From assembly GCF_000002985.6 (NCBI RefSeq), contig NC_003280.10, positions 14,442,501 to 14,506,500 on the forward strand: 64,000 nt of DNA, read 5' to 3'. Of this stretch, positions 24,180-37,126 are shown piece by piece. A model generated the notes under the pieces. It was not told where the DNA came from, did not search any database, and saw nothing but the letters and a program-made list of their open reading frames with translations. Every line of letters begins with the position of its first letter. Positions within the stretch are counted from its first letter, which is position 1. This DNA comes from Caenorhabditis elegans. Its lineage: Eukaryota > Nematoda > Chromadorea > Rhabditida > Rhabditidae. The position numbers were made by a program, and so were the translations under genes.

Positions 24180-27100
24180 TCAAGGAAAGAAGAAAAGGGA
24201 AGAAAGAAGGACACATAATTTAATGAGACTATTGCATGCAATGTTGTGAAGATAGTGTGATGGCATTTTTCGGTTTTTTTTGTTGGTTCAGTTGGTTTAT
24301 TTTGAATATTCAGTGATCGAATATCTTCAAAAAAAAATTAAAGTACAAAAATTTCGAAAATTAAGCCTCTAGAAAAATAAATTATCCATTCTTTACGATA
24401 AAATGTCAGTGGGAATTGTGTATAAATATAATCAACAATAGTCCAACATGAGAGTACAGGCATTTTAGTTTTTTTAAGTTTTCAGCCATAAACTTTCGTT
24501 TTGATATATTTTCATAAACTTGGGTTTTTTTCGATTGATGTAAAGCATTACGTGTTAACTCCGCACTACTTTTTATTTGCAAAACCAAAACAAACTTCAA
24601 AAATAAAAGAAACACCTGTAGCCCTAATTTAAGTAAAAAGTAAATATTTTTAGCAATTACTTGAACCTTTATTTATCTGATGAAAATTTTTATTTCTGTT
24701 TATTTTGAAAATTACATTTTCCTTTCAACATTAATCTTGGTAAACTGAAGGCTTCGTCAGCAAAATCAAACTAACGTCGAAATTCGACCTGCGCTCTTCC
24801 TCTTATGTTATCTCCATTTACATATTTGTGGTAGCAGGCAGGCAGCTCAATGACAGAGTTACTAAACGTTAGTAAGACAAGTGCAGTGGTGACAAATTAG
24901 AAGAATGTGTAGTTAAAGTAAACGACATACACTTTTTAAAGAACGTTTGTTTACTATTTGTGACATCTAGCCTGAATCGGGAATTTCGGAATAAGAATCA
25001 GCTGTCCTATAGGTTAATAATAAATCAGGAATGAGACAGCTGAAACATAAAGCTTTGGCAAAGCTTGTGAGGGACTAATGAGAAAATTCCAATATTGAAA
25101 TTTTAGACCACGATTTGGATTTGATTAGTGAGTATCTCCTCTCATTTGACAGAAGTTAAGAGTCTTATGGAAACCGAATTAGATCTATTAATAACACATT
25201 CAACACTAATTTTTGGCACTTGTTGACTAGTTAGATGTTAAAGTGATGGAGACTGTTGTACTACTACGTTTCCCGCGAATTTTACTATTTTTAAAACAAA
25301 ATTATTCAAAAAGAAACAATAAAGCTTCATTGATCTGTTATACATTGTATTATATAATTAAAAGTGGACAACCACATACTGGGTTTTAGAAAGTTATTGA
25401 TAGTTTTAAATTACTATTCTGAAACCGTTTAAAGGATATACATGTAAGTGAATTGTTAAGAACTTTTGAATTAAAAAGTGCGATTTGCTGAACCAGGATT
25501 TTCAAGAAAGTAATATTTCGGAAAGAATTAAAATTTGAAAACAAATATGGCTGCAATTTTTATAGAAGCGGGTCACTAACAGAGAAAAGACGACACTTTT
25601 TTGATTTTTCGATGTTTTTAGTGGTGATCAAAAGAATTTGCATTTTGTATAGTTATCTTTACTTCTCAATTTCTTCAAAGAAATATTTAAAAAACGTGAA
25701 ATAAACGAAAAAAATCTGAAACCGATCACTCTTTAATTTGAAAATAAGATAGAACCCTACAGTTTGCACAACTGCTATAGGACCACCTTCAAGTGACGGC
25801 TCTAAGACATTTTAAAACTTTTGATGAACAACTGATATTTGTATTGGATGCATTATTTCAAATACCTACGTTGTATGTACAAATTTTTTCGGTTGCTCGA
25901 AAATTGGGCGAACAAGAACAATATTTTGAAAAATAGTGATTTCGAAAATTATCCTACTTTTTTGAACTGTATTAGTGTGACGTCATTTACCTACATTTTT
26001 TAGTTTAACTACACTACTTGAATAACCCCATTATAGGTAAAATGTAGTATATTTATTTTTCATAATTAAGGATTCTCTAAAGGTTTCAAGTGAACAGGAA
26101 ACAAGTGAAGAAGTTCTACACCAAAATAAAGGAAACCACATTCACATTCGGCCACCCCAATATGTCCTATAGCATGTTCAAATTTGAAATATACATTCTC
26201 AAATCGCAAATTCGCTCTATTGCAAAATCCCAGGTTGGGCTAAAACTGACACTCACCCTCCTCATTGTAATAGAAACAATATGACGTGACTTCATCCTGC
26301 TCTTCAGGATTAGAATTGGAGTGTATATGTGTTGTGTGTGTGTGTATCAGACGAAAATGACAATTTCATTAAACTTGTGTGTGTGTGCGCCGCTTCTCCC
26401 GCTTGGTGCCCATTTCCCCCCTTAAACGCGTAAACTCGGGGCGTGGCTGGAATATTTCCCAGCATTTCTCAATACACGCGGCTTCATTACGAAAAAATAG
26501 TGAGGAGGGAGGCGGAGCCTATATTGGGACCACTACTATCAAAATGTTAATTCGTTTCCTTCTGTATGTCTGGGGCTGAATTTGGCATCGCTTTTTGTGT
26601 CTCTAATTTCTCTGGGGATCTCTTGATTTTGCATAATGCCTAGGTGGCTATCAATTCGGACGGAAATTGCAATGCCTTCTGCTTCTGGGTGCTCCTCCTA
26701 CCACCACCCTTCCATTTTTCTATTTTTCTATTCATTTACTTTTAACCTCGCTGTTTCCCTCTTTTGTGCTGCCCTCCCTATTTATTCGATTTGATGAGAG
26801 GAGCATGCACAAAGTGATGGATAAAATGAGATAGATGAGCTTGGGTTCTCCGAATTTGGTAGTAACATGAGTTTTTGACTCGCTCTTGGGAAGAGCGCAG
26901 TCATCAACTATTTAAGAGCAGGGAAAAGCAACACAAATTCATTTAGTTTTAACCTCCGAACCCCTGGAGGATTTTAAATAGGAGGAAGGCGCGGACGGGG
27001 CAAACAATTGGAAACGTGATGGAGAAAAAATGGGAAATGAAAGATCATTAAGGCTGGGACTCTTAACTAGAACTTGTTTAACTGAAATCAAAACTTGCAT

Positions 27101-27239
27101 TACAAAAAAAAGAAGGTGGAATCGGGGTCTGTCCTGAAGAAATACTGACGAAAAAAGTTTCGCAGTAGCACGAGAACCTGAAAAGTCAAGTACAAAGAAC
27201 ATGATAAAGTTTAAAAAAAATTAGAATAAAAATACCTAT

Positions 27240-27394
27240 TTAGAGGCGGAGTCTATTATCGATCGAGCCCGTAAACCAACACAAGCGCTACATTAGTCAT
27301 TTAAAAATTTACTGTATTTCGCCAGGAGATATTTTGCGCGTCAAATATGTTGTGCAGTACGCATTGTCAGAAATTTGTGTTCCGGTAATATCTG
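27240..27394. mobile_element. Fragment of a TTACGGGAACAC-type MITE
   Basis: Contains GATCGAGCCCGTAAA, then GCGCTACATTAG, AGATATTTTGCGCGTCAAAT and the terminal CGCATTGTCAGAAATTTGTG TTCCGGTAATA. These match the complete copy at 52262-52480 in the same order, but the opposite end is missing here. Confidence 0.6.
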
Positions 27395-28032
27395 AACTCA
27401 TTTAAATGAGATTTTTACATGTTGAAATCGTTATTAAGGCAAAATAGCGGGAAACCACTCGTTGTTGGACCTATAAATACGATTGAATACGCTGTAATGC
27501 CTCGTCACTGATTGAAATTGGTAAAATATTTGCGTCCTGAGATTTTTTTTAGGCGAAAGGAATTCAGTTTAAATTTTTCTAGTGAAATACAAATTCAGCA
27601 TAATATAGTAGTTTACAATTTGCACATCCTTGGAGAAAATGGGGTTCTCTCAACAACCCAATAGCCTCCTATAGCTTATCGTCCCGCCAATAATCCAGTT
27701 AACATAGCTGCAATATGGTGCCCAAGCCCAATTGTATTATCCCTCCTTGCTTCTGAATGCTCTCAATGGGATGAGAATGCATGCTTATTTTCTATAACTA
27801 TTTTATTCCTATTTATTCATTAATTTATGTAATTCGTCGTTTCTCATATGTGTCTCATACAAAATAAGTGTAGACTTAATGAATTTATTGGAAGATTCGA
27901 GTTAAAGCTTATTCATGCATATACATATGATAAAAAAGGATTCACAGAATAAGGAAAATACATAAATATCACCGGTAAGAGAGAAAGATTTCTGACAAGA
28001 ATTGTTTCGTATGGTAAATTTGCGATATAAAA

Positions 28033-28341
28033 TTATGAGAATCCGGTACCAAAGAAGACTGACAGAATTGTGCCAACAGCGATGAAAATCAGTACAGCAC
28101 CGTAGACCACAAACTCCCGGAAGCGGTTCACCTGGAATTTAAATAATAATAGTGTTTCAAAAGTTTTGATAATGAAATTAAACATTAAACATTAAAAAAT
28201 TGAACAAAGGAATGTGTGCTCTGTTATACCTACCCAAAGCCTCTTCTTCTCGGCAGGCACCTCCCGGTTGCTATCGGTGCTGGTTGGCGGGGACTGAATG
28301 GCCCAAGTTGTTTCAGATTCAGTTTTCGAAGTGGGCCGCAT
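28033..28341 (-). CDS. Small one-TM protein, about 68 residues (function unknown)
   Basis: Two exons on the minus strand: 28234-28341 (36 codons from ATG, donor GTAGGT) and 28033-28131 (acceptor AATTCCAG, stop TAA). The join is in frame. The first exon encodes a polar Ser/Thr-rich head (MRPTSKTESETTWAIQ ... REVPAEKKRLW). The second gives VNRFREFVV followed by one hydrophobic segment (YGAVLIFIAVGTILSVFF) and a five-residue tail GTGFS. A cytosolic N-terminus with a basic patch before a C-terminal helix suggests a tail-anchored or type III small membrane protein. An in-frame stop precedes the ATG, so this start holds unless another 5' exon exists. I do not recognise the family. The clean intron, balanced codon use and transmembrane-shaped product make chance unlikely. 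Confidence 0.7.
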
Positions 28342-29062
28342 CGGTATATCTTCGGTTCTGGCCGAAGCTCCGTTCGTCTAAAAGTTTCATTATCAAACGG
28401 ATTTGGGGAGAAAAGACGGACTTTTGTGGCGGTAGATTGAGTGGGGAGAAAAGCAAAATGGGGAAAATTTCTATAGTATTTCTTATACTAGTACGACCTG
28501 ATTTGATCCATTTTTCAAAATTAATTTTTTATAATTTCTTTAAAAATCATGAAAAATCGATTCTTTTTTCAAGTTAGACATTTTCCGGCTGTTTTATCTA
28601 AGGTTCCGTCATTTTTTCTTTGTTTTATAATTTGAGACATAATTTTTTAATTTTACAGACATTTTTCCGTAAATAAAACTTTTTTTTAATGTCAAATTTT
28701 CGATTTTTGAGAAAATTTGAGTTTTACCAAGTATTCTTTACGAAAAAATGTCTGAAAAATTTACTAATTATGAAACAAAGAAAAAATAGACAAAAACCAA
28801 GCCGGACAACGCAAGAATGTCAAAAATAACGTCACTCATTTGCGCGGGAATTCAAAAAAATTCAGCCTTTTTAATTTATTTAATAATAAAGTAAAAAACT
28901 CTTTATTTACTTTTATTTTTACTTTTATTTTTAAAAATTTAGAAAAATTTAATAAAAATTTTTTACAGGTATATTCGGTATATATAGGGGCTGTATACTA
29001 ACATTTAGGGCAAAAACCCACAAACGATACTCCTCCTTTATCAAAAGAAACACGTTAACTTA
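28342..29062. other. Intergenic, 0.7 kb
   Basis: AT-rich DNA between the small membrane-protein gene and the end of the DOMON-b561 gene. It includes an imperfect inverted pair (CGGCTGTTTTATCTAAGG ... near 28590, and AAACAAAGAAAAAATAG near 28773). TTTATT (AATAAA on the minus strand) near 28902 could end the DOMON-b561 transcript. No gene seen. Confidence 0.5.
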
Positions 29063-32000
29063 TCAGTTTACTGTATTAAATAAGCCTAGCTTGAGCAGTG
29101 ATACAAAAACATGGTGCAGGTGGATTTTACGGGTATTCTTTCTTTCTTTTCCACAAACCTTTGTAAATGACTTTGTGTCCACATCGACAACATTGTTGAA
29201 AATTATAAAGAACAATGATAATGCAAAGATCACGGAAATTGGAATAAGCGCTAGAACGAGCTGAACGACGTGTCTCCCTCCAGTAAAATGATATCCAGCA
29301 ATACATATGGCAGTAGCTGAAAATTTAAAAAATTCAGACTTGAAGGGGGCAATTCGATAGAACTGACTAGCTAGAACCATTGCAGTGACACCAATTCCTC
29401 GATGGATATAATTGAAAATTGGACGTCGAGAATCATTTGGTGAGCATCTCAGAGTACTGATAAATGGTTGAAGCCATGCCAAACAAAGTGCGATAATTCC
29501 AATAATTGCATGCTTTCCACCCCAGCCAATTGTAGTGAACTTCCAATCTTTATGTATCAAGATTAGCACAAAGGCTGCAATCATGAGAGCTATTCCGATG
29601 AGATTAGCGCCGCGGTGAATCTGAAATTATCAAGCTGGTTTAGGAAAAATATGAATGGGGTGAGCGGCAAACGATTTTTTCGGGAAATCGGTAAATTGCC
29701 GAAATTGAAAAAAAGAATTGCTGGAATTGAAAAAAATTTGCCAAGGGTATCATCTAAAAATTGTTCGTTTTTCGGTGCTTTACACAGGATTTTTTAAAAA
29801 ATTAAAAATGGAGAAATTTTAGTCTTCGAGTGTTTTCAAAGAAAAGCATTTAAATTTTTTTAAAACAATTTTTCAGATTTTTCCCAGCGACTTTCAGAAA
29901 AAATCAAAAAGTTTGAAAATAATTTTTCAATTTTTTTTGTGTTTTTTTTTTAAATAAAAAATTGAAAAAATTGAAAATCAGCATATCTAGATTTTTATTC
30001 TTTTCTTGAATGCAAATCGAAACGAAAATTCGAAAATTTTTGATTTTTCGTTTAAAAATTATATTTATCAGAGATATCCAAAAATATAAATTTAATTTTT
30101 TTTGACACTTGCGAGTTTGCGATTTTTTCTAAAAAATTTCGGTGTTTTTTCAAAGAAATTCAAGAACTTTTAAATCTTTTTCGGATTTCCAACTTTTTGG
30201 TGCTTTTTTTCAGATAAAAAAAATCGTTTAAAAAATTGATTTTTGTTTTTTTAAAAAGATTTTTAGTAATTTTGAAAGAAAATCAGAAGATAATAAAAAA
30301 AGTAAAGAATGACATTTCTTGATTTTTGGTTCTTCAAGAGAAAATTCGAAAATTTCAGATACTTTCCGGAAAACGATAACCAAACTGTGAATTTACTACG
30401 AAATTAGGTTGATTTTTATGCGAAAAGTAATTTTTTTTTAATTTTTGGAAACTCTTTTTAACTGTTAAAAAAACAGTTTTTTTTTTACTTTAAAAATTTA
30501 AAAAAAAACTTCTGAATAATTTCGTGCTGATATATTCAAAAAAATTTCGAATACTAACATGGAACCATATAAGCAATCCTCCTGGTTTAGTCGTTGGCCA
30601 TGAAGATCTCAAAACTCTCGCAAAAATCACAGCAATCGGGACCATAGTCATCCAGGCGATAGTCATAAACATCGCATGTAGAATTAAAAGGGTATTGCTC
30701 GATCCTGATTCATTTCCTGCTCCAAGATCAGTGAGAAGGCGAGCAGTCGATATGTATCTATTTGTGCCGTGATAGCCTAGCCCTCCCGGGCTGGCGGTTC
30801 CTTTGGCGATAATTAGATGATATTGCTGTTTGGGTGTGTATTTGAAAATCTGAAAGAAAATTCAAAAAATGGCCTAACAAAAACGCGGACGAGGAAAACT
30901 CATCGGCTGTGTAATCCTCTCGGAGTTTCCCGGTTCGGTTTCATTTTGTATTTGGTTTTTGATGTCAGGTTGTCCCATCGATCCACTGCACACGAAAGGC
31001 GAAAAAATATTATTTGAACATTTGTGACGTCCTCGAGCATTTCGAATTTTTTTTTTCAATTTAAGCGTCGATTTTCGTGAAATTTTTTTTTAATTTTCAG
31101 CTAAATTTTCGTTGACATTTTTTGTTTTTATTGTATTTTGCTTCACTTTCTCCACTTACCTTGCTAAATTTTTAGAATTTCTGTAAAATATCAATTTTAT
31201 AAATTAATGAGAAAGTTATTTGAAAAATTATTTTAAAAAATTTACAAAAATCGACGCTTAAATTGAAAATCATAAATTTTCAAAAAATTATATTTTCTTT
31301 CGTGTGCAGTAAAACGATGGGACAGCCTGACACCACGTGCACAAGTCGAAAAAAAACTTAATGAAATTTTAATATCCGAGAGGAGTCAACCATCAGCGTG
31401 TGCGTTCGGGCGTGTTTGCATAGATTTATTGCAAAATTTTAATATGAAATGAATCAACTCACAGCTGCATTGGAATTTCCATCGGATCTGACAGTTCCTT
31501 TACAATAAATTTTTCCGTCGACGTATGAAGTTTCAGTATTCGTGATATATTGTGATCGAATCGCTTCTTCACCACTAATCCGGTCGTTTGAGTATCCGGA
31601 ATTCGTGGAGAACTTCATGGAAAGTGGTTGGGAGCCCAGTGATGAACATTCTATAACATTTGCTGGATTCATTTTTCCATCATTTGAAAATCCAAGAGCT
31701 GTGTAGACTCCAGAAGATGATGACTGTGTAGACGAGATTTCGAATTCAATGTAGGAATCGTTGAGCACTCTGAAATCATTTTATTTCTTGCAAACCTTTT
31801 TTTCAAAAAAAAAAGGTCAAAGCCTATATGTAGTTCTTTTTATTTTTTTCCGAAAAAAAAAGCTTTCAATAATTTCAACTTTTTGATTTTCGATTAAAAA
31901 ATTTTTTTTTGGTTTCCAATAATCGTGACTTTTCGGTTTTTTTTTGCGAAATATTAAAAAAAAATTTAATATAATTTTTCAAAATATCGATTTTACAAAT

Positions 32001-35000
32001 TTTCGCTTTTTTGAATTTTTGGGAATAAATGTATATATTTTTTAAATGTTTGTTTTCTTGGTTTTTTTCCCAGATTTACGAAAAAACTTTTTTTAGTACA
32101 AAATTTTGAAATGTTTGTTTTTCTTTTTTTTTTGTTGGAAAAAATTAAGTTTTCAATATATTTCTTTTTTTTTTGATATTGAATTTTTCGCTTTTTGGGA
32201 AAACTAATTAAAGTTTTTTATTATTTTTCGATCAAAAATATTTTGCAAACGGAAATTTTCCTTTTTTTTATTAAAAAACCGATTTTTTAAAAATTTCGAT
32301 TTTTAAATGCCCTTTCAAAACTCGAAAAGATCAAAAACGATAGGTTCCACCGAGATTTGAACTCGGGTCGCAGGATTCAAAGTCCTGAGTGCTAACCGCT
32401 ACACCATGGAACCGACGGCGGCAAACACTTCGGATAGGCGTGCATGTGAAGGACGAACAACTCACTTATAGGCCACAGTGTCAACATTATTGGGCGGTGT
32501 ATAACAGGCCTTGTCTTTACCACACGTGGAGCTGTCGAATGTTCCCTTAAAATTTTTTTTTTTTCATAATTTGAATTCTCAAGTTTAGTTATTAAAAATT
32601 AGTAGAACTCCATTTTAAAGGAAAAAATGAGGGAGATCGATAGGAAAAAGAAGTGGAAAAAGTTTGAAATTATGAAAGATCATGCGGGAATTTTGCGAAA
32701 AAATATATTTTAAGCTAAAAACAAACTTGATTCGTAGGATTTTGTCGCTTTCGTCGGATTTGATTTTCCATCTAAGATTACTTTTTTTCTAAGTTTTGAA
32801 TAAACCGATTTTCGGGAATTTTTCATAAAATGGCACGAGAAAAAACGAAAAAAAAAACGGAGAATTTTTGTACGCTACAAGAAAAATGATATTGATAATT
32901 CAGTACTTGGATTTCATCGGCACCAACTTCAAAATTGATTTTTTTTTTTAAGGTTCAACAAGGTTGGAAAAAATCGACAATTTGCCGGTTTCCCGATTTG
33001 CCAGAAATGTTAAATGTTTTACTATTAGTGGCTTTAAGTTACGTGTCTATTTATATCATGAGTACTTTTCCGAAAAATCTGCAAATTGCCGGATTCGAAA
33101 TTTCCGGCAAATCAGCAAATTGCCGGAATTGAAATTTCCGGCAAATTGGCAAGCCGGCGAATTGCCGATTGGCCGAATTTGACGACAAAAAAAATTTGCC
33201 GGACCGCAGTTTCCGGAATTGAAATTTTCGGCTTATAGGCAAATTGCCGGAATTGAAATTCCCGGCAAATAGGCAAATAACGGAATTGAAAATTTCCGTC
33301 AATTTGCGATTTGCCGGAAAACAATTGTTTGCCGCCTATCCCTGCCCATACTCCATAAGTCTGGAATTCTCAAAATAATTTTTCTTACAGTGCAAACATT
33401 AATTCCGTTTTTTTTTCTATAGCCACTTCCTAAAATCCTTCTTCTCACCTTCCCACTTGGCGGTGGAGCAGCAGTTGGTGGCGTATAATCACTGAGAAGT
33501 TGCAATGGGGCAACACTTCGCTTCTTCTTATGATATCCCAAACCCTTGACGTTTCCCTTCGTTGAAGTATCACCAGTTGCCATAATTATACTGTACTTTG
33601 TCGCTGGATCATACTTGAACACCGTTTGATCGTTGGCATCGCCGACGACGGCGACATCGGCTGAGCAGTACAGAACTCCATCAACGAACTGGACACGTCT
33701 GTTCGTGAACAAGCCGGATACATCGGAAGTTGATCGCAGATTCGAATAATCAGGAGCATTAACTAAGTTATAGGAGAAGGTCATCGAGAAATTCGAGTTA
33801 TCAAAAGACGAGCATTCAATGACTGACGTGTTGCCCATGGTTCCATTCGTCGAGAATCCCATCGCCACGTATTTATTCGTGGCGTTCACTTTTCCGGTAA
33901 GCTCGACATGGATTTGATTATCGCTCAACAGAGACCATGATGATCGGATATCATCACAACCATCCGTGCAGTCAGTTGGGGTGAAACATCCTTTTGTAAG
34001 CCCACATGTGGCATCGTTAAAGCCCAAATTGTTGACTTGATCCAAAAATGTTAGAATCGAAACGCATGATCCCCAGTGTTGAGTGAGGCCAGTGTCTGCC
34101 GAGAATCCGGCGGCAAACATTAAATGGTAGCCTTGATTCTTATTCCATTTGAAAATTTGCGGATTTTCAGCCTCTCCGCCGACGTTCACAACTCCTTTAC
34201 AATATATTGAGCCATCGCTGATTCGGCCAATTGATTGTTGGATGAATTTTGCACGGATTGGAGGTTCTCCGTCGATTCGGGCATTTTTGAAGCCGGGGTT
34301 ATAGCTGAATTTCATTGTTGGAGCGGTTTCTGATGGAAGATTTGAGCATTCGATCACACTTATGTTTGCCTGAAAGAATATATGTTATTTTTATTATTAA
34401 GATAGAGATTTTCTTTAAAAGTATAGGTTTAGAAAAAATCTGCAATAAGACTTTTCACGGAAAATTTGAATTTCTTTTTTTTTTTTGAAAAAATTCAATT
34501 TCCGGCCAATTTGTTTTTTGTAAAACAATGTTTAATTTTCGATAATTTCAGTTTTTCTTTAAAAAAAATTTTCGACATTTTTTTATTATTATTCGATTTT
34601 TCCATAGAAGAAAAACATTTATGATCTTTTTCTTCAAAACTTTCAGAATTCGAATTTCAGTCATTTCTTTTTTCTATAAAATATCTATAAATAATATAAA
34701 ATATCGGCTGATTTTTTGATGCTTAAAATATTTTTAAAAAACAGTTTCGATTTTCTCTCCTTCAAAATCGCAGCATTTCTCGCAATTTTTCAATATTTTT
34801 GAACCTTTAAAACCAACCCGCTTACCATTTTCTCATCATCCGAAAATCCAAGAGCCACGTAGACATTCTCATTGACCGTCGTATTGGCGGGTCCGAAAAT
34901 CTCAAACGCGATCTGATTATCACTTATAACCTGGTACGATGCTCCGATATTCCCATCGACATTATAGCACGAATTCGCTGCAGGCATTGTGCATCCTTTT

Positions 35001-37126
35001 GTTTTTCCACATTCCGATTGATCGAATCCTGGAGAGCTCTGAAAATTTTTTAAATGATTGTTTTCTAATTTTGATTTCGCCCGGTTTGTTTTTTTTTCAA
35101 AAAAAAAATTATCGGAAACCCTGTCAGCAACTAAAGGCGCACGTTTTTTCAAAGTAATCGCTTCGAGACCCGTTGCTGTATTTTTGATATTTTGCGTGAT
35201 TTTTTTGAAATTTTTCAGATGATTTCTTCATATACACTTTTGTCAATGAACTTTGAAATTATTATCAAACTGCGACATTTTTTTTATCATTAATGTGTCG
35301 TTAATGTATCATTAATGTATCATTAAAGTTGACAGATTATGCATCTAATGACAATTCGGTTTAATGATAAATTTTAAGCGGAAAAGTTAAGAAGTTGCAC
35401 GCACTTTTCAGTTTTTGATGACATTGTGGCTGAAAAATTCGGAAAACGGCGATGCTTTTTGAAAAAATTGCTTGAAAATTAATCATTTGAAGTGAGGAGA
35501 AGATTTCGACATTTGGAAAGAAAAATATATTTTTTGAATAATTAAAAAAATTAGCTCTCAAAAAGTTTTTGTTAAATATTTTATTCGCTCAAAATATGAA
35601 AACTTCAAACGATTTGGCTTTCGAAAACGTTTTTTAGAAAAAAATTTCAAATTTCTCTGAAATTTTTGTTTTTGGAAAAATTTGAAAAACTTATGAAGTT
35701 TAGCTCTCAAAAACTTTTTTTTCTTAATTTGCAGAAAAAAAAACAAATGATTTTTTTTTTGGAATTTTAATGCTTTTTCTCCAATTTCTGGGAAGATATT
35801 GAAAATTAAACCTTTTTCTCAAAATATAGAACACCAAAAGTCTTTAAATATATATTTTTAATCTGAAAATAAAATCAAAATTTTCAACAAAAATCAGTCA
35901 CCTCAGAAAGTCGAAGTTTTCTAGAAACTGACGACTGGTCCTTATGATATCCGAGCCCTTTGGCCGTAGTTTTCCCGTTTGCAAGAAGCAAATGATATTG
36001 AGTAGAAGGGTCAAACTTGAAAACATTCGAATTTTCAGAAGACCCTGACACTTTGACATTCGATTTACAGTAGAGAACTCCATTTTCGAAAACGGCAGTG
36101 TTGTTGGAGAAATGGGCGGTGTAGTCCTGAAAATTTATAGGTTTAGAAAAAAAACATTTAATTTTTTTTCTGAAATTTTCAAAAAGCCCACCCCAGCGAT
36201 TCTCTCGTTTCCTTTTCCATTCGTTTTGTCGAATGAAAATTTCATCGAAGGCTTCTGATTTCCAATCGCTGAACATTCGATCACAGGCTCGTTGCCCTGA
36301 AAATAGATTTAAAATTTTAAAGTTTAAACTGGAAAATAGCGTTTTTTTATAAATTCAAGCGAAATAATGAGTTTTAAGTGCCTAAATTTTCAGTTGTCCT
36401 CTCGGAGTTCACAGAAATCAATGGAGCAAGTTTGCTCACTTGAAGGTCGACTATCAACAGAAAAATCCAAATTAGTGTAAAATTCAGAAGGAGTTCAAAG
36501 TCGTTGATTGGTCGAATTTCTCATTTTGGAGAAAATTCAAATTTAGTTAAAATTGAATTTTCTTTCTATTCTTTCGCAATTTTTTTCGTTTTTCTAGAAT
36601 TGAGAATATTTTTGGGTTTTTTATTTGAGTCATTCCGTGTTTTTCAATTTAATAAATCACATTTTCAGTCAAATTTGGCATTTTCACGGAAAATGTGCCT
36701 AAATAAATTGAAAAACGCGGAACAAGCGACCAAAACGGCTGAAAGTTACAAAAATTTTTTTTTTCGAAAATTCATAATTCTTTTGTTTTAAGCTATTTTT
36801 TTCAGTAAAAGCAACGCAATTTCTTTAAAATTTACGAATTTTTGTCCAGAAAATGTGTTTTTAAAAAATTATTCTGATATATTGCCTACCATATGCTCAT
36901 CATTCGAAAACCCAACAGCCACATAACGTCCTTTCTCCTCATCAGAATTCACGAACAACTCCAATAGAAGTGTCTCATCATCCAACAAGCTCCAAGCGAC
37001 ACCCATTCCATTAGACTGGGTCGATTCAGGAATATGACATCCCTTTGAAATCTGACATTGTGAGGCGTCGAATTGTTGGTAGGAAGGTTGAATTAGTGCG
37101 AAAACGAGGAGAAATTGGAGTTTCAT
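29063..37126 (-). CDS. Four-DOMON, cytochrome b561 membrane redox protein (FRRS1/SDR2-like)
   Basis: Nine exons on the minus strand (36890-37126, 36192-36296, 35902-36126, 34826-35038, 33449-34369, 32466-32545, 31463-31769, 30559-30849, 29063-29620) join in frame to about 978 residues. A signal peptide (MKLQFLLVFALIQPSYQQ) is followed by four DOMON domains at about 25-185, 190-370, 378-545 and 568-725. Each has a KGC- or KAC-type Cys motif, a YVA(V/L/M)GFS strand, and most a CxGLGYH-like end. A six-helix b561 core follows from about 745, with His754 (LLILHAMFM), His795 (FHIHRG), His830 (GGKHAII) and His866 (NYIHRG) as expected haem ligands. The family moves electrons across membranes, with ferric reductase activity reported for relatives; substrate here is unknown. 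An acceptor directly before the ATG (TTTTTCAGGATG) suggests SL trans-splicing. From memory this may be C13B4.1. A tRNA lies in intron 6. Confidence 0.88.
29645..29765. repeat. TTGCCG-family element fragment in b561 gene intron 8
   Basis: Starts GGGGTGAGCGGCAAACGATT, then CGGTAAATTGCCGAAATTG. The opening matches the end sequence of the element at 43676 (CAGGGGTCAGCGGCAAACG). Confidence 0.6.
30961..31333. mobile_element. Inverted-repeat element in b561 gene intron 7
   Basis: The left end reads GTCAGGTTGTCCCATCG then CTGCACACGAAAG, and the right end is its complement (CTTTCGTGTGCAG ... CGATGGGACAGCCTGAC). An inner pair, TTTAAGCGTCGATTTTCGTG and AAAATCGACGCTTAAATTG, also faces each other. Total about 370 bp, no coding capacity. 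Confidence 0.8.
32342..32413 (-). tRNA. tRNA-Gln (anticodon TTG)
   Basis: The minus strand gives a 72-nt tRNA starting GGTTCCATGGTGTAGCGG. The acceptor stem GGTTCCA pairs fully with TGGAACC. The anticodon stem CAGGA/TCCTG encloses the loop CTTTGAA, so the anticodon is UUG, reading CAA. The T arm CCGAG-TTCAAAT-CTCGG is canonical. No intron and no encoded CCA. It sits in intron 6 of the DOMON-b561 gene on the same strand as its host, 52 bases after the exon 6 donor. Confidence 0.96.
32980..33348. mobile_element. TTGCCG-family element in b561 gene intron 5
   Basis: Many copies of GCCGGAATTGAAATTTCCGG and CGGCAAATNGGCAAA, ending GTTTGCCGCCTATCCCTG. Its complement begins CAGGGATAGGCGGCAAAC, matching the terminal sequence of copies at 43676 and 53331. 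The C-A-G-G-G start suggests a hAT-type non-autonomous element with an internal satellite. Confidence 0.65.

Larger units (their letters stand above)
22233..28032. other. 5.8 kb intergenic region between the GPCR and the small membrane-protein gene
   Basis: No convincing exon. It holds two inverted-repeat elements (23081-23341 and 23377-23572), a G12 tract (24168), TG microsatellites at about 26325-26395, and a MITE fragment at 27240-27394. The stretch 26380-26930 is clearly more GC-rich and less repetitive than its surroundings and could be regulatory. Confidence 0.6.

Noticed and set aside
26090..26284. Possible 64-residue peptide or minus-strand start exon (GTGAGT donor near 26253)
   Set aside because: No continuing exon could be found on either strand and there is no domain similarity.
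29300..29350. Possible mini-intron in the last b561 exon (GTCTGAA...TTTTCAG)
   Set aside because: It would be only 23 bases and would break the frame; read-through gives a plausible b561 loop.
32935..33324. Overlapping open frames on both strands in b561 gene intron 5
   Set aside because: Products of the TTGCCG repeat; the same motif gives similar peptides at 3014, 53231 and 61173.
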